A model generated the notes under the pieces. It worked only from the letters and a program-made list of their open reading frames with translations. It was not told the origin of the DNA and ran no database searches. The translations under genes and the position numbers were made by a program. A DNA stretch of 64,000 nucleotides from Mesodorylaimus sp. YZB2_4 (lineage: Eukaryota; Nematoda; Enoplea; Dorylaimida; Dorylaimidae). Below, piece by piece: positions 35,201-48,044 of the stretch. Location of the stretch: the NCBI GenBank assembly GCA_030248295.1, contig JASANH010000720.1, positions 1 to 64,000 of the forward strand. Direction: 5' to 3'. Position 1 is the stretch's first letter, and every line of letters starts with the position of its first letter.

Positions 35201-37509
35201 GGGGTTTATTGAAAAGAGCGAAATGAGTGCCTGTCTCAGATGCTAGGATGACCCGACAGGGGCGACAGTAGATGGAATCTCCCGACGGTGCCCGTCCATC
35301 CCTCCATTAGTAGTGCACCAGCGGGAGCTCCTCATTATCATTCTCGCCTGTCATGCACGCGGCGGAATGCTATCATCCTAGCATCTCGTCACCGAACCCC
35401 CCCCTCCTTCATCTGGCCTCTGTAGCTAATATAATACGAGTTAGGACTGCCGGCGTTAACGTCAACTGCAGAAGCGGGTACAGGCTTATTAGCTATGTAC
35501 GCACTGCGCCGAAAGCTGCCCCGTGTCCAATCCTTGCCGAGCTGTTGTTGCTCTCTGTTCTCTTATGCTTATTACTTAGCCGTGTCCACCTACCCCCTTA
35601 CCTAATGGATAGTTAGACTAGAAGACTGATCAGTTTCGCCGGCAGGTTCAGTCGGTACTTTAGGGTAGAAGGAATACTTAGGAGAAGAAAGCAGCCCGTT
35701 GGCTAACTTGTCACATTTCTTGATTTCTTCGGTGCAAAGCGTTGCTTCCTCATTTTATCAAAATATCCGGTACGTGAGATATAAGCATGATAAAAGGCAG
35801 CCACTTACTTTCCTCCACCTCTTTTGGAAGAGGTCCCTGTGATCACTGCTTGTGAGCTCACAATTTAAGCTTTTCGCAGCTACTGTCTGATTGGACTAAC
35901 TGTATATCGTAGGTTCCAGAATAATACCTACTGATTACGCCGACTGCGCCTGTGCAAAGTTTTGTAAGCAGCTTTATCAGAAGTGCACTGGATGAAAACT
36001 TGGTTGATAAGGTTATAAAGTTGTCAATGATAGTCATGGGCCATAGTGAAAAGCCGTTCAATTTTTATGACCTGTAGCTAAATGTTAAAAAATCGTGAAG
36101 TTTTTTGTGATAACTTATAAAAGGCTGATATTTTCTGTGGAAAGATTCTCTCTAGATTTTGGCGAAATATCAGAATTTTTTTAAACCATAGCGGTTTTTT
36201 TCATGATAGCTCTGATTCTTGCATTCTTTGTCAGCTTACCGCAGACCTCGTATAATCAATATTTCTTAGATGAGGCTCTGAGAATTTACCTTTTCCTGAT
36301 AATACGTCAAATGCAGTAGCCTTCAGGTTTTCCAAACGAAACAATCCGTCTTTGCGTGTTTGCCGTTTTTCCTTATGTGTCGTTTAAGAGAATTTTTCAT
36401 TTCCATTACGATTGACGGGACCTCGAAGCTATTTATGGCAGTGCTTTTCCATTTTCCTATTTTCTTTTATCTAGTTGTTTATAAGTTAGCTCAAATGGCC
36501 CAACATGGCTTCAGTCTTGAAAACATGCAAATGCCTCCCGGAATACGAATGTCTTTAGCTATCTGCGCAGGTAGACGGAACATTTTGCATCAGATATATT
36601 AAAATTACATGCATTAGCGGCCTACAAATTGGACTTGAATATTCTTGAAGAGAAGTCTTTCCATTAGCTGCTGTGGAGGTGGCTAATGAGAGCCGATGGC
36701 GCTTAATGAGCTTGGTCACTCCCAGAAAAGTGTCTACGATGTTTCCTTTCTGATTGATTGTAAGATTAGAGCCTGGCATAGCTTTATACTGTTCACTCTC
36801 CCCGAAGAGGTGCCAGATGGACTCTGCAGGGATCAGCAGAAACACGTATCACCTTTTGTATCATGTCATGAACACGATGCTTTGGGGAGTTGGACTGAAA
36901 TATACCTCACAATTTTTACTGACGTTGGAGAACTGACCGTTAAAGGTTGTCTTTTGAACCCGTCGTAGATACGTAAGCGTCTGTCAGGTGGTAAATGGTG
37001 ACAGATAAAGTCCGATCTAGTCAAGGGCGCGGGCGAATAGGCTCCCAAAAATACTCTTGATCAGCAAAGAATACTCTGCGAAGACATTTATAGGTAACAA
37101 GCCTTATTCTGACTTTTTCATCGCTCTATTTCACCTGAATCCCGAGGCATCGTCTTGCCAAGTTTTAAAAAAAGGCTTTTTTCTAAGGTCACAGTGCATT
37201 AGGCACCTTGAGTGGCTGACGTGTTGTCACGTGCAACAGGATTTCCAAACTCATTTTGATAAAATAAGTGCGATGGTTAACTAGGAATGGCCTCATAATT
37301 GCCAGATGTCCAGTCATTGATTTTTAATCTTTTTATATAGAATAAGAAATGCAATTACTTTTTTCCTAGTTTCTTCCGCCTTCAGTCTTCTGTCGAAAAC
37401 CCTGTTCACAACGTTGTCAGACTTCTCTTTCTAGACTATCAATTGGGACATCTCAGACGGCCCAGAGCGTATCCATCGATTTCACTCGCACTTAATCTTG
37501 TCCTCAACC
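32208..37509. other. Intergenic DNA
   Basis: No gene is recognised over 5.3 kb. A poly-C run lies at 32822-32833. A 123-codon minus-strand frame (33646-34017) has one hydrophobic stretch but no other feature. The last few hundred bases should include the promoter of the receptor at 37510. Confidence 0.55.
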
Positions 37510-39552
37510 ATGAACGCGAGTTCAGAATTTTCGCGTTGCTTATTATCGAAGAATCTGACTGATTCGTACGATTTCGTCACGCCCTTACGTTACTGGAGCG
37601 AAATTAGTCTTTTAATTGTTTTCAATGTTTTTGTTGTCATTGGAAATTCTATCGTTTTATTAGCAATAGCTATTGATCGACAATTGCGTACGCCAACGCA
37701 TTATTTCATAGGCTCATTGGCCGTGGCTGATTTGGCACTGGGGATATTCGTATTGCCCTTTGCAACGGCTTTGCAAATGCGGGGTTACTGGACATTCGGA
37801 TCATTCTTCTGTCAAATATGGTTAGCGTTCGACGTGTGGCTATGTACGGCTTCGATATACAGCCTGATAGCGGTAAGTGGATTCCTAGTCGACATGTCGG
37901 GCAAGTACAAAGCCAGTGCAGCGTAAAGACGACGTAAAGCTGATTTTAGGATGAGCATTGCAAGCTTCTTTTTTGCAGTACCTGCGATTTTAGCAATACT
38001 CGACTCTTTTCAGGTCACTTTCGATCGTTTTATCGCTGTAACCAAACCCCTCACGTATAAATTGATAATGACGCGTCGTAAGGCGAGTCTACTGATTGTG
38101 GTCGTGTGGGTATCGGCTCTGATCATCTGTTTGCCCGCATTCGCATTCTCGCTCCACCGGACCTATCGTCTCAGTTCGGTCACTTGCCAGTGTACTCAAA
38201 TGGCCCATAGCGCGATGTATATCGCTTACAGCTCCACAGGCTCTTTCTACTTGCCCATGGTCATCATAGTCTATTTGTATGCTCGAATTTACAGCACGGT
38301 TCGCAAGATTCGTCTGAGTGGCAGCACTGGAATCGTGAGTATGGCCAAATCGGCGATGGCGGGCGGTGCTGCAGCCATGGCGGCTGCCCACGCTGGCACG
38401 GCTAACCTGAAGAAATCTCTGTCCCATAACAGTTCGAAAAAACACGATACTTTGTTGGACCGTGGACCGCAACTAAGCGCTACTTTAAGAGTACACAAAG
38501 GAAAATATCAGCCTGCAATATATTCAGAACCAAAAAAGAAGTTATCGGAACGTTTAGCAAAAACTCCGAGTCGATATTCTAGCTTCTCATTAGCTAGCGA
38601 TCTAAGAGTGTGTAAAACTAATCCGGATCGTTATTGTAGCGTAGAAAATGTAGCACGAACTGCCAGTCGAGAAGATGACCTGCACGAGATGATCGTCGTG
38701 GAAGCCGCTCAAGATACGAATGAGCCAAAAATGGAAACTGAGATGTCAGATTCGAATTACCCACATTTTGGAAGTCTATGTCCTTCTCGATCGATGAACG
38801 AGGATCATTTGGACACTCGATATCTGACTGTCAACAGTGCAGCGGCCTCGTGCCTGAGTAGCATGTCGAACAGTCCGCGTGGCTCGATGAGCATGGAAAC
38901 GAGATATCTCGAGCGTCAAATATCAGCTGCTGCTGACCAATCAGCCAGCACAGCACTGGGTGCGCAAAATCCAGCTACGGCAGCGGCCGATTTATGGCTT
39001 CATATAATTATGCCATCGCAATTGACATCACTTTGGTGCCAGCGTATGACCGTTTTTCAAAAATATCAAAAAAAGTTTGCTTTGGAACTGAAAGCTCTAA
39101 AAACTGTCGGGATCGTAACAGGTTGTTTCTTCGCGTGTTGGCTAGGTTTTTGCATCGTTTATACCATGCAAGCTTTACCAAATTGTCGCGCTGCTGAACC
39201 GGTTTGGGAAGCGTCACGAAGGCGTGCTATCGACTCTGTGACCGAAGCAGTGCAAAGCCTATTCGGGACTACACTAGCACCAAATATGGAATTCTTTGCT
39301 TCCAGTGCCAGCTCGTCGACATCATATTCGAGTATTGGCAGCTGCGTCCCGGACTGGGTCACGAACTTGATGGTTTGGCTAGGTTATGTTAACAGTGCTA
39401 TGAATCCTATCATATATGGTGTGTCGAACAAACAATTTCGACGCACATTTAGAAGAATTATGCGGTGCAATATTGTGTGGAAGAGATGCGCTTTGGGAGC
39501 GAGAGATCGGAAAAGGTCTCAGGATGGGTTATATAAGAACAGAATAGCCTGA
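37510..39552 (+). CDS. Amine-receptor-like class A GPCR, paralog 3
   Basis: Exon 1 (37510-37872) and exon 2 (38014-39552) join in phase 0 across a 141-bp GTAAGT...TTTTCAG intron to give 633 residues. ATG at 37510 starts MNASSEF, with sequons at N2 and N15. Landmarks: GN46 in TM1, AVAD74 in TM2, C101, D108 (3.32) in WLAFDVW, DRF in place of DRY, CQCT in extracellular loop 2, TM6 CWLGFC (Gly at 6.50), and [14 protein letters not shown] in TM7. Loop 3 is about 280 residues and contains [11 protein letters not shown]3.32, W7.40 and Y7.43 are intact, so a biogenic amine ligand is likely. It is closest by motif to the 18.1 kb receptor, with which it shares CQCT, FC(I/V)VYTM and ALP-x-C. The intron sits just before the DRF triplet, and the two paralogs have no intron there. 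Confidence 0.87.
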
Positions 39553-42500
39553 ACTAGAAAGGATAGTCCATCTTTTAGTCGATTTGGAAATGATATGATC
39601 GTGATTAACTGTGATATAAAACTGATCGCGAGGTGAAATATGTCACTGGTCCTGTTTACAAGTAAATTATTGTGGTGGATTGCGATGAACTCTCAGCAAG
39701 ACAAGCAAGCTCACGATCAGGCACGTTTCTGTATTTCGTTGATATGAAAGAGGTGAAAAAGCAGTGACCGGCCGAAGCAGTCTAAGCCAATAGAACGTGA
39801 CTGCGAGAGCGCGAGCGCCGACTAAATATGATTTAGAAGCTGTATAGAAATCGGCAATTATAATGTAATAATATAAGATCGTTCTGCCTAGTTACTTGGA
39901 TAATTAATTCTATCATGTGTGGATACATTATACTGTATGTCGGTACCGTAATCCACGCAGCTTTATCTCTGACATCTGATCAGCCAGATTTAGCACACTA
40001 ATTGGCTTGCCGACGACGAGTTACTTCGATCCCCTAACTCGATCGTGACCTAATTTGCAACCATCACAATTAATCCTTTCTCTGCCTCGCTCCCTAGTCG
40101 TAAATGGAGGCACGCGATGTTCACTCAGGGGGGAGAAATGGGACCCGAGGCAACTGTGACAATGAGAACTATTAGCGAGATTGACGTGGGTTCCCTGAGT
40201 GGGCGATCAAAGATGGTAGCAAAATAGTTGACGCACAGAGTGTCGAAGGAATGATGGGCAGCAGGGTGGATAATGGTCACCTGAGGCAAGGTATGTTTAG
40301 TTTGCATCGTTATCGTGAAAAGCACGGGATTTGAATTTTTATCGTGGGAAGAAGGACGAAGTTCATACCAGCCCGTAAACGTAAATGGTCGAGGCCGAGT
40401 GGTCTAAAAGGGCAGAATACCGAGGGGTCTGTAAGTCTATAAAGGCGTCACAAGAAACGAAGGCGTCAGAACAGGAAGCCAGAGGCTCAACTTTTAAATC
40501 GAGCAGAGGAGCAAGGGCAGGAAATGGGGAAGGGCAGTGTTGCCGATCGAATAAATAGAGCACCTAAACGATATCAACACACTAGATCCCATAACTACAA
40601 GATGGCAAAAAACAGCATGCTTGTCCTTATCACGACTGTAAAGCGACTCACGTCTGCTTCATGTCACTTTCGTTGCACACATTCTGCAGAATGAGCGGTG
40701 AATCTGTACATCGACCTAGGTACAACACGTTATGCTATGCGATTTCAGCAAATCTCTTCTAAAAGACATCAACAGTTTACTGACTTTATCACTGCTCCGA
40801 AAATCAGAATCTTCCTCTAGTTGCAAGTGTGCCCATAGAGTATTATTATAACAGGCTCGGTAGTCCAACTGGTTCTCGAATTTGTTTGGGGGAAGTGCTG
40901 GACTTAAGTTGCTGCAAATCCTGTGAACAAGAAATTTTCCAGGGGAAATTATTATTTTAAATAAAATGTAGAGGGGATTGGAGATTTTTCAATTCACCAC
41001 ACATTTTTGTTAGCTCTCTCAAATACTGCAACCTATGATTTTATTAGCGGAAACTGCGGGTAAAATTATATCCGTGGTTTCCGTGCGGATATATTTTATA
41101 TTTTCTGTATCAATTTATATTTAGATATATGTCATGAATTTTATCAGTTTACATATAATATATACTTCAAAGCTTATATTTTATACGATGACTCGGTGTA
41201 TATTTATATATAATTTCCACTATGACTCAGCGTAGTAGTTATGTATAGGACTTATATCAGCGCGAATACCTTTGAAGAAAATGGAATTCATACTTTGTTT
41301 TGTTCCTTATTGTTAGTTCAGGAGGAGGATTATTGAATTGAAGTTCGGTCTAAGGGGGAATCCTGAGGGGCCACAATGTATTTGCGATGACAAATGCTTG
41401 AATTTGCTACTTTGAACCAAATTTGCCGTTGCAACCTCGCCTCAGTTTATTGTTTTTCTCCCATCTTCGTGATGATAGGTTTCGAACGAATTCACGTAGC
41501 ACTATCCTGTGATATTAGTTCGATTTTCCGATGAAATTGTGGCGATTGGCTCACGGCTGAAATTGTCAGCGGACGCCAGTGGTTCCTTCGAGTCGCTAGC
41601 ACGAAGATGCATTCTCAGAATACGACTGTCAGAATATCTGTCCTTGGCTAGCTGCTCTATTCACAAAGGACAAAGTTGCTCTTGCGTACCAAATACCAGG
41701 ATATGATGGATACTAATCGCTCCCACTCCCATTTCGCAGTTTTAGATTCCCAAGAGCTGAAAAGGGTGGATTTGCAAGAAGTCAACTACATTTAATTGTG
41801 CCTTTCCGATTCAGGACCGAGCGTGGGTCCGCAATGATTATCTAAAATGATGCTTGTGTCATGTGCGCCAGCAACGCACCACCTCATTTTCTTCGCACTG
41901 TACAAAAGTATAAGAAGTACTGTGCATATGTTCGAACTGTAGTAAAAACTTTTATTAGAGTGTTGGCAAACTGTATCATCTGATATGCCATCAACGTTGG
42001 ACCGTCCCCGACTTGAGCTAATTTCTGAGATATTTCGGGGGGAGGGATTACTAGCAGCAGCTACATCATGTATTGTTTCTGTCTGATCGTGAGTTAATGA
42101 CGTTCGGAATGGATAGGATGTTTATTTCCCTCGCGGCATTGCGTCAATCCAAGCCATCCAAGCATGGGGTACCAGCGATAAGAGCCACTCAAATTCGCAG
42201 CTACTCAGCTTGCTAGCTAGAATAGCTGTCACTCACTACGCCTCGACCAGACTATTGTCGGGGGAGCGGAGACTAATAAGAAGCTCGGAGACCTGCTGCA
42301 GATGGTCGGAGGATCAACACAGAAGAGGGGGCAATCCCTCATCTGAAAAGGTGATTAAGTTGCAACCCAAAGTGGGAATAAGAATTTGGTCGATAAGTGG
42401 CATGACCGGCAGGAACTTTACTGATTATGTAAGCAACGGTATCAGTGTGGACAGGCACGCCGATAAAACTCCTTCCATGTACTTAGCCAGAACCTTTTTG

Positions 42501-42975
42501 GTAAACTCACTATTCGCGTTGTCAATAGAACCAGTAAAGTAAGACCAGATTTGTCAGTAGAAAAAGATGAAACAGGAAAAGAAAACATCGGAAATCGAAA
42601 AGATTCCAATGCGTATTTCTTAGGTTATCGATCCTGTCAAATGATTCGGAAACGCTTTTGTTAGCTTTGTTCCCTCCTTTTACGCGTCCGTTTTGATTGC
42701 CATGGTGTCTCGAGGTCACACTGATCAGGTGCATTCACTAAATCGCCCGTGGTGCGCCTGTATTGTGTAGACATCTCCATACTGCACAAAAACCTCAGCA
42801 ACACATACTTTTTATGAACAGCCTCCATATGCGCGCTATACCTATCTTATTTTGCACATAAGAGGCTGTCGATGTAGTAGGATTGTTCCATCAGTTGTAT
42901 GAGTCCTGCAGACGCACGCACGATAAAACAACAAACCAACTCGCAAAACAAAGGTTTTAGAAAGACTAAAAGCAT
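39553..42975. other. Intergenic DNA
   Basis: No gene is recognised. AT-rich TATA-word clusters lie at about 41090-41220. The open frames here have no domain or signal features. Confidence 0.6.
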
Positions 42976-42982
42976 CGTCCCT

Positions 42983-43043
<61 letters not shown>

Positions 43044-43049
43044 AGAGAC
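42976..43049 (-). tRNA. tRNA-Asn (anticodon GTT)
   Basis: A 74-base cloverleaf on the minus strand. The 7-bp acceptor stem GTCTCTG/CAGGGAC has one G-T pair. The D arm holds the A box (TGGCGCAATCGG), the anticodon stem TTCGG/CCGAA closes the loop CTGTTAA with GTT at 43013-43015, and the T arm is GGTGG-TTCAAGC-CCACC. The discriminator base is G. There is no intron and no encoded CCA, as expected for a eukaryotic nuclear gene. The T-loop has TTCAAGC in place of the usual TTCGAGC, which is tolerated. Confidence 0.96.
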
Positions 43050-44388
43050 GGGAATTATTGTTGTTGGCGCTGATGTCCCATTTTGAACTTAAATTGTGTT
43101 CAAAGACTGAGGCTCAGTTACCATGTTCTTCACAATGATAGTAGAGAGCAGAGTTTCATCAAGCAGATTGCCAACGAGATCATCTGTACACTGTCTTCAG
43201 ACTGTCAATCGCAAATCGTCTCCATCGCTGAACAAGTTTCACTATTAGCAAGCCCAACGATAGAGACAGTTGCGTTGTGCCTACAGTATGTTTTAGTCAG
43301 GTCTTAGGAGCAGCTTATTTGATAGAACTGTAAAGCATTTGAGTGGTCGAACGACGATATTGGGGATGGCCATCGAACGGGGATTGTCAGGATTGCCATG
43401 GAAAATAAGGAACTTACTACAGTTGATAAGCAGTCACGACAAGGAGACCGTATAGTCGAAGCAAAATCGTGGTATAAGAAATGAACGCTTCGACCTACTC
43501 CGCCATTGTAGGCGATACCATTATGTATTGTGCAATCCTGGCAGGTGAAAGGAAATACAGAAAGCAGTGTAAGACGGGACGTCACTTATTAGACGGATCA
43601 GGTGGAAGATCGTATGAACAGTCCTTGCACCGCCTCCCAGACGCGTGGATGACTTTTTTTCTACCATAAGTGAGCCCAAGACTGCCCTGTACCTCGCTAG
43701 TGCATGGGCTATCATCGCATGCCACTGTGTGATCCCGTATTGTGTCAGATGTCTCATCCGACCCAATTAGGGAGACAGTTTTTCAAAAAGTATTTCAAGG
43801 ATCATTCGTTTTATGTCAGATTTTCTCAAGATATGTATTTTCATAAAAGACCTATTTGAGGAATTTTCTCATAAAGCTTTCATCTCCAGGCCAGCCCCGC
43901 ATCCTGGAGATCTCGATTTCCTAAATCTGTATGCCCAACCGTTGCTAACTATAGTGAATTGCCTTGCATTTTTCCAGACTGATGCAATGTGGAGATACCG
44001 ACTATCAACAGGTGTTTGCCCAAGGTGGCCATTACATACCTATCGATTGATAAAATAGCTTCAATTCTTTCAGACTTATTAAAACGCTTTCGCAGCCTTG
44101 GTTACATAAGCAGCAAAGACGCAGCTATCAGCCTGAGTTTCTGATTGACTGTAATTCATTTTTATGTAGTTTCTCTCCTCTCGGAGGTACATATTTGCTG
44201 TTCTCTACTCTGTCCCCAACCTTTCCGCATCGAGTCAATCTGGACCTTGACGTAGCTTATTACCACCCGCCAACCACCTTCCGTCTGGGCGGCCCCAGCC
44301 CACACAGGTAGCTTGTTTTGATCTCGTGATTGAAGTTTCAGCATTCAGTTTTTAAGGTAATCCGACTGCAAGTGTGTCGACTATACGG
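43050..44388. other. Intergenic DNA
   Basis: No gene is recognised between the tRNA and the candidate peptide gene. It should contain the promoter of the latter. Confidence 0.5.
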
Positions 44389-44933
44389 ATGGCTAATTTA
44401 GTATTAGCATGTTTATGCCTCATCCTGGTGATGGCCAGTAGTGCATCGGCGACTGACAGCCCCTGGGTATCGAAGCTACTTTTCCCACGAGGAAGGACAG
44501 AAAAAGTGAGAATGCCGACGCAAGATACGCTAAAGTGAGTTTGAGCTCGTTCGTTGTCTTTACTAGTTGATTTGTTCGATTGCGATTTCGTGAGCACGCT
44601 GCTGACCCGGTTCAAAAGCGAAACAAACCCAGTTTTTCCAGAAGGCTCCCATAAACCATCAGATGAACTCTTCGCAGTTCAATGGCAGAGAAAAGCTTCA
44701 AGCTGATCAGGATGAAAAGACGGGGTTTATTTGGATGACTTTAAAACCGAGTCCCGGATCTGTAGTTTATCCCGAATCATCATCAACTAGTTGTGCTTTA
44801 CATTTGCAGATCTCTTCATAAAGCGCTGAGCATGTACATGAAGCTCAGGCCGGGATTAGGCGAGAAGCGCGATGGCGACAAATTTCGCTCGGGCAGTTGT
44901 TGGAAGAACGAAGGTGATGTGCTCGCAATTTAA
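44389..44933 (+). CDS. Candidate secreted peptide precursor
   Basis: Exon 1 (44389-44534) and exon 2 (44810-44933) join across a GTGAGT...TTTGCAG intron (AA|A) to give 89 residues. Residues 1-21 (MANLVLACLCLILVMASSASA) form a strong signal peptide ending in an AxA cleavage site. The mature part is basic and short, with a potential amidation/processing site FPRGR near residue 35 and a dibasic KR after LRPGLGE near residue 70, followed by a tail with one Cys. This is the layout of a neuropeptide or small secreted-peptide precursor. The segment before GEKR (LHKALSMYMKLRPGLG) faintly recalls NPY/NPF-type peptides, which end in RPRFG, but the match is weak and I do not assign it. If a further donor at 44913 (GTGATG) is used, the C-terminus changes. 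Confidence 0.4.
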
Positions 44934-47900
44934 ATTGCATGTTGGGAGTAAGGTGGGGACTATTCCATTATTGTGCAAGGTAGATGTTAATTGTCTTAAA
45001 ATAATATCTGGATCACTTCGCTTATTATCTGGCATGCGAATGAACGAGGTTGATTAGGGGAATGCATAATATAGTGTTTACTCAGTTGTTTAAAGCCCTT
45101 TGAAGGGGGTGCGTGGGACAGTTTACCGTGATAATAATACTCAAGCCACTAAATTCGCAATCAGTCGAGTTTCCAAAAGCAGCTTACCGAACCAGAGAAA
45201 TCATATGCAAATATGGCTATGCCCAATCTTTGTGAACGCATTTTACCTCTCGATGCATGATTTCGTCTTCCACTTTCCGCGTCCAGTAGAAGGAAGTGCA
45301 CACTAAAAGTGTTTTGGCAGAATGAAAATAGCACAGAGCCACGGGAAGCCACAGAAAGGAAGTCCGCGCGTTTGCTCAGAAACCCCTGCTAAGTCCTTGA
45401 TTAGAAGCTTTACAAGACCTTCCTTTCAGAAACCATGCAAGAGAGGCCCTCACTGTATCCTTTTATGGCAGTAGTTCAGTCTGTTTGATGTCCTAGCCCA
45501 GGATAGGCGCAGCGCAGACTGTTATTGCTGTGAAAGGCCTCGATTGTCACAGCAATAGCAGTATTCTCTAAACATCGTCATCAAACGACAATCTATCTTT
45601 TTCATTGTATGTTCTGCGATTATCTGCAAGCAGCTGACAAAAGTGATCAATGCGTGCGTGAGAATAGTATTTTAGTGTGGGACTTTTTGCAAAATAGCTG
45701 CAACTCTATGAATGATTTTGATAGTGGTCGTGCATCAATGCCGCCTTCCTCACAAGCGACACCGGCAAGACAAGCAGCCTAGAGATTAGCATGAACTTCA
45801 GAAAGGTCGCATGTAGGCGTATGTATGTATGTGTGGGGGAACGGCCTCCCACGGGGTATCCTCCCTCGTGGACCCCGTGGCACACACGCCTACGTCATCC
45901 TTTCTAATCCGCCCCTCCTCTAATCCCCCACTGTGATCGTTAATACCACTTTGTTGGGGTAAATAAGGGACAGACGTCCGTGCGTACTGTGACAGCACTG
46001 ATCTAATGCAGCGCATTTTTCTGAATTTTAGCGTAACTCAAAGTGCGCATGGTATCGGTTTTTTGCTTATACATCCCTGAGATAGTTCTTATGCAACATT
46101 TCATAAATCTTGCAGCCGGGATCAATAAGCTGCACTAAAAGCTTCTACAAACACCAGCCATTGTGTGTCGGAGAATATTCTTGTCTCTAACGGCAGTGCG
46201 TGATATTATTCATTTTTGTCAACTTCTCCAGTCTTCCAACTAGCCTAATCCTATTGGTAGAAGAATGGCATGCGACCATGTTTCCATAGAACAGTAAACA
46301 TGCGGTAAGATGTTGTGGCTCGAGCAACAACAAAACAAGTGCTTTTTGTGCGGAGGAAGCAGCGCGTAGGAGTCTTTTATCCTAGCTATGCTGCTCTTTT
46401 TGTGAGTCTCTAGCCAATTGGTTAGCTTATCTCTAATTGCCAGAGGCGCCTGGGTAAAAGCTATTCTTCATTCCCTTTCCTTTTATATTTCCTGGAGCTC
46501 TTTCTTCTATTTTTCATTAGCTAGATTGCTGGCTAGTCTAGGTGTAAGCGTAGAAAGCAATAATTAGCTTAAGCATCAAAAAAATTGCTGACAAGAAGCT
46601 CTTCGAAAACAGGAAACAAAAGTCAGTCGTTTGGTAAAATGATGAAGGAAAACCAAATTTTAGCATCCTATTGAACTCCTGCTTTTTAAAGGCTATCTCA
46701 GTCGAACACGCGCTTTAGGTGGCAACAAATGCATGAAAACTGCTCTTGTCGTGTCATTCATATTCCTATTGGATCGGCTCACTTGGGATGATGGGACAAG
46801 ACAGAGCGGAATGGTTCATAGAGTTGCTTGATTGCCTGCTGCGTCGCCTCATCGGGTGCATGGCGTGTACATCGGCTGGCTGGCCGGGATAGCCTTTATA
46901 GGCAGGGAAAAAACGAAGTGAGCTTTTCCAGAAAACTCCGCACTTTTTCTGCTTCACAAAGCGGAAAAAGTTCTTATGGCTCGTTACAGTGCGGGTATCT
47001 GGACTTAGGCCCTTTTTTCGTTTCTATTGTTTCGTTCAACTTTAAATTGAGAGCAGTGTTGGCGTTGAGGCTGCTAATTTGCTCCGGCTTCCCGACTCTG
47101 TGACAAGGTGATATTAGCGGGAGGGAGGTACTACAAAGGGGACGCGTAGGCAGCGGTTCTCCAATGTCATGAGCACATGTATTGAATAAAATATAAATGG
47201 GCTCGGCACGGGATGGCAGCGTGACTGGCCTCCGATATCAGTCAGCCATTGATATCATTTAGTGAGAAGCTCTTCAATGTTCGTCTTTGTGATTTGTCCC
47301 CCATGCATTCTGGTCACTGGCGAGAATTAACAGGCTTCGGATCACGACACTGTTGAGCGAGGTATGGTCTGCCACGAAGGGATGGTCGTTCGGGCATCGC
47401 ATGATAGTTTTGTCTATTCTTGGTGCGGGCGAATGTTGACTGGCTGAGGTTGGCCAAGCTAGCAACAGGAAGCTATTTTTCGTTTTTTGCTAGCGCTAGC
47501 TAACATCGCTGTTCGCAACGTCCGGTTTTTCGCCCTGTATATACCTTAATTCATCCGTGTGGGCCATTGGATTGGTTGTTCCTGTTGAGAGATAGCATCC
47601 GATTGCTTGGCCAGCAAAAACTGAGGACCACCAGCCACTACTATATGTTTCCATTTTGCCACACATTTCACTCGCAGAAATTTCCAATAGCCACAAACTT
47701 ACACATCATCACTGGGTACCAGATTATGATACTGTTCTGTTCTGTCACCCACTTGGTTTCAAGGCAAGGTGCACCAGTCGTACTGGAATACACCTGATGG
47801 GAAAAGCTGAACAGGATAAGAGATTTTAATATCCTGCAACGTTAGCACACAATTAGCTGGAGAAATTAAATAAATGATTCTTTTCCCATCCCATCCCATG

Positions 47901-48044
47901 TCTTGCGAATTTTGGCTCACAAGTTCCACTAACGGTTGGCGATGTTCCCTTGTCAGTGCTCTCAGAAAAGCAGTCTCACTGTTTTGCATAAATTTTAACA
48001 TTTCCTTTGTAGTGCACGACATTTGGAAACATCGAATCTGCACA
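44934..48044. other. Intergenic DNA
   Basis: No gene is recognised. The in-frame extension 47874-48044 upstream of the next receptor start is open but looks non-coding; a TTTGTAG acceptor-like site at about 48006-48012 could be the trans- or cis-splice acceptor of that transcript. Confidence 0.45.

Noticed and set aside
47874-48044. Extended N-terminus of the 48.0 kb receptor
   Set aside because: The added 57 residues look non-coding and would precede the acidic ectodomain; the internal Met is the better start.
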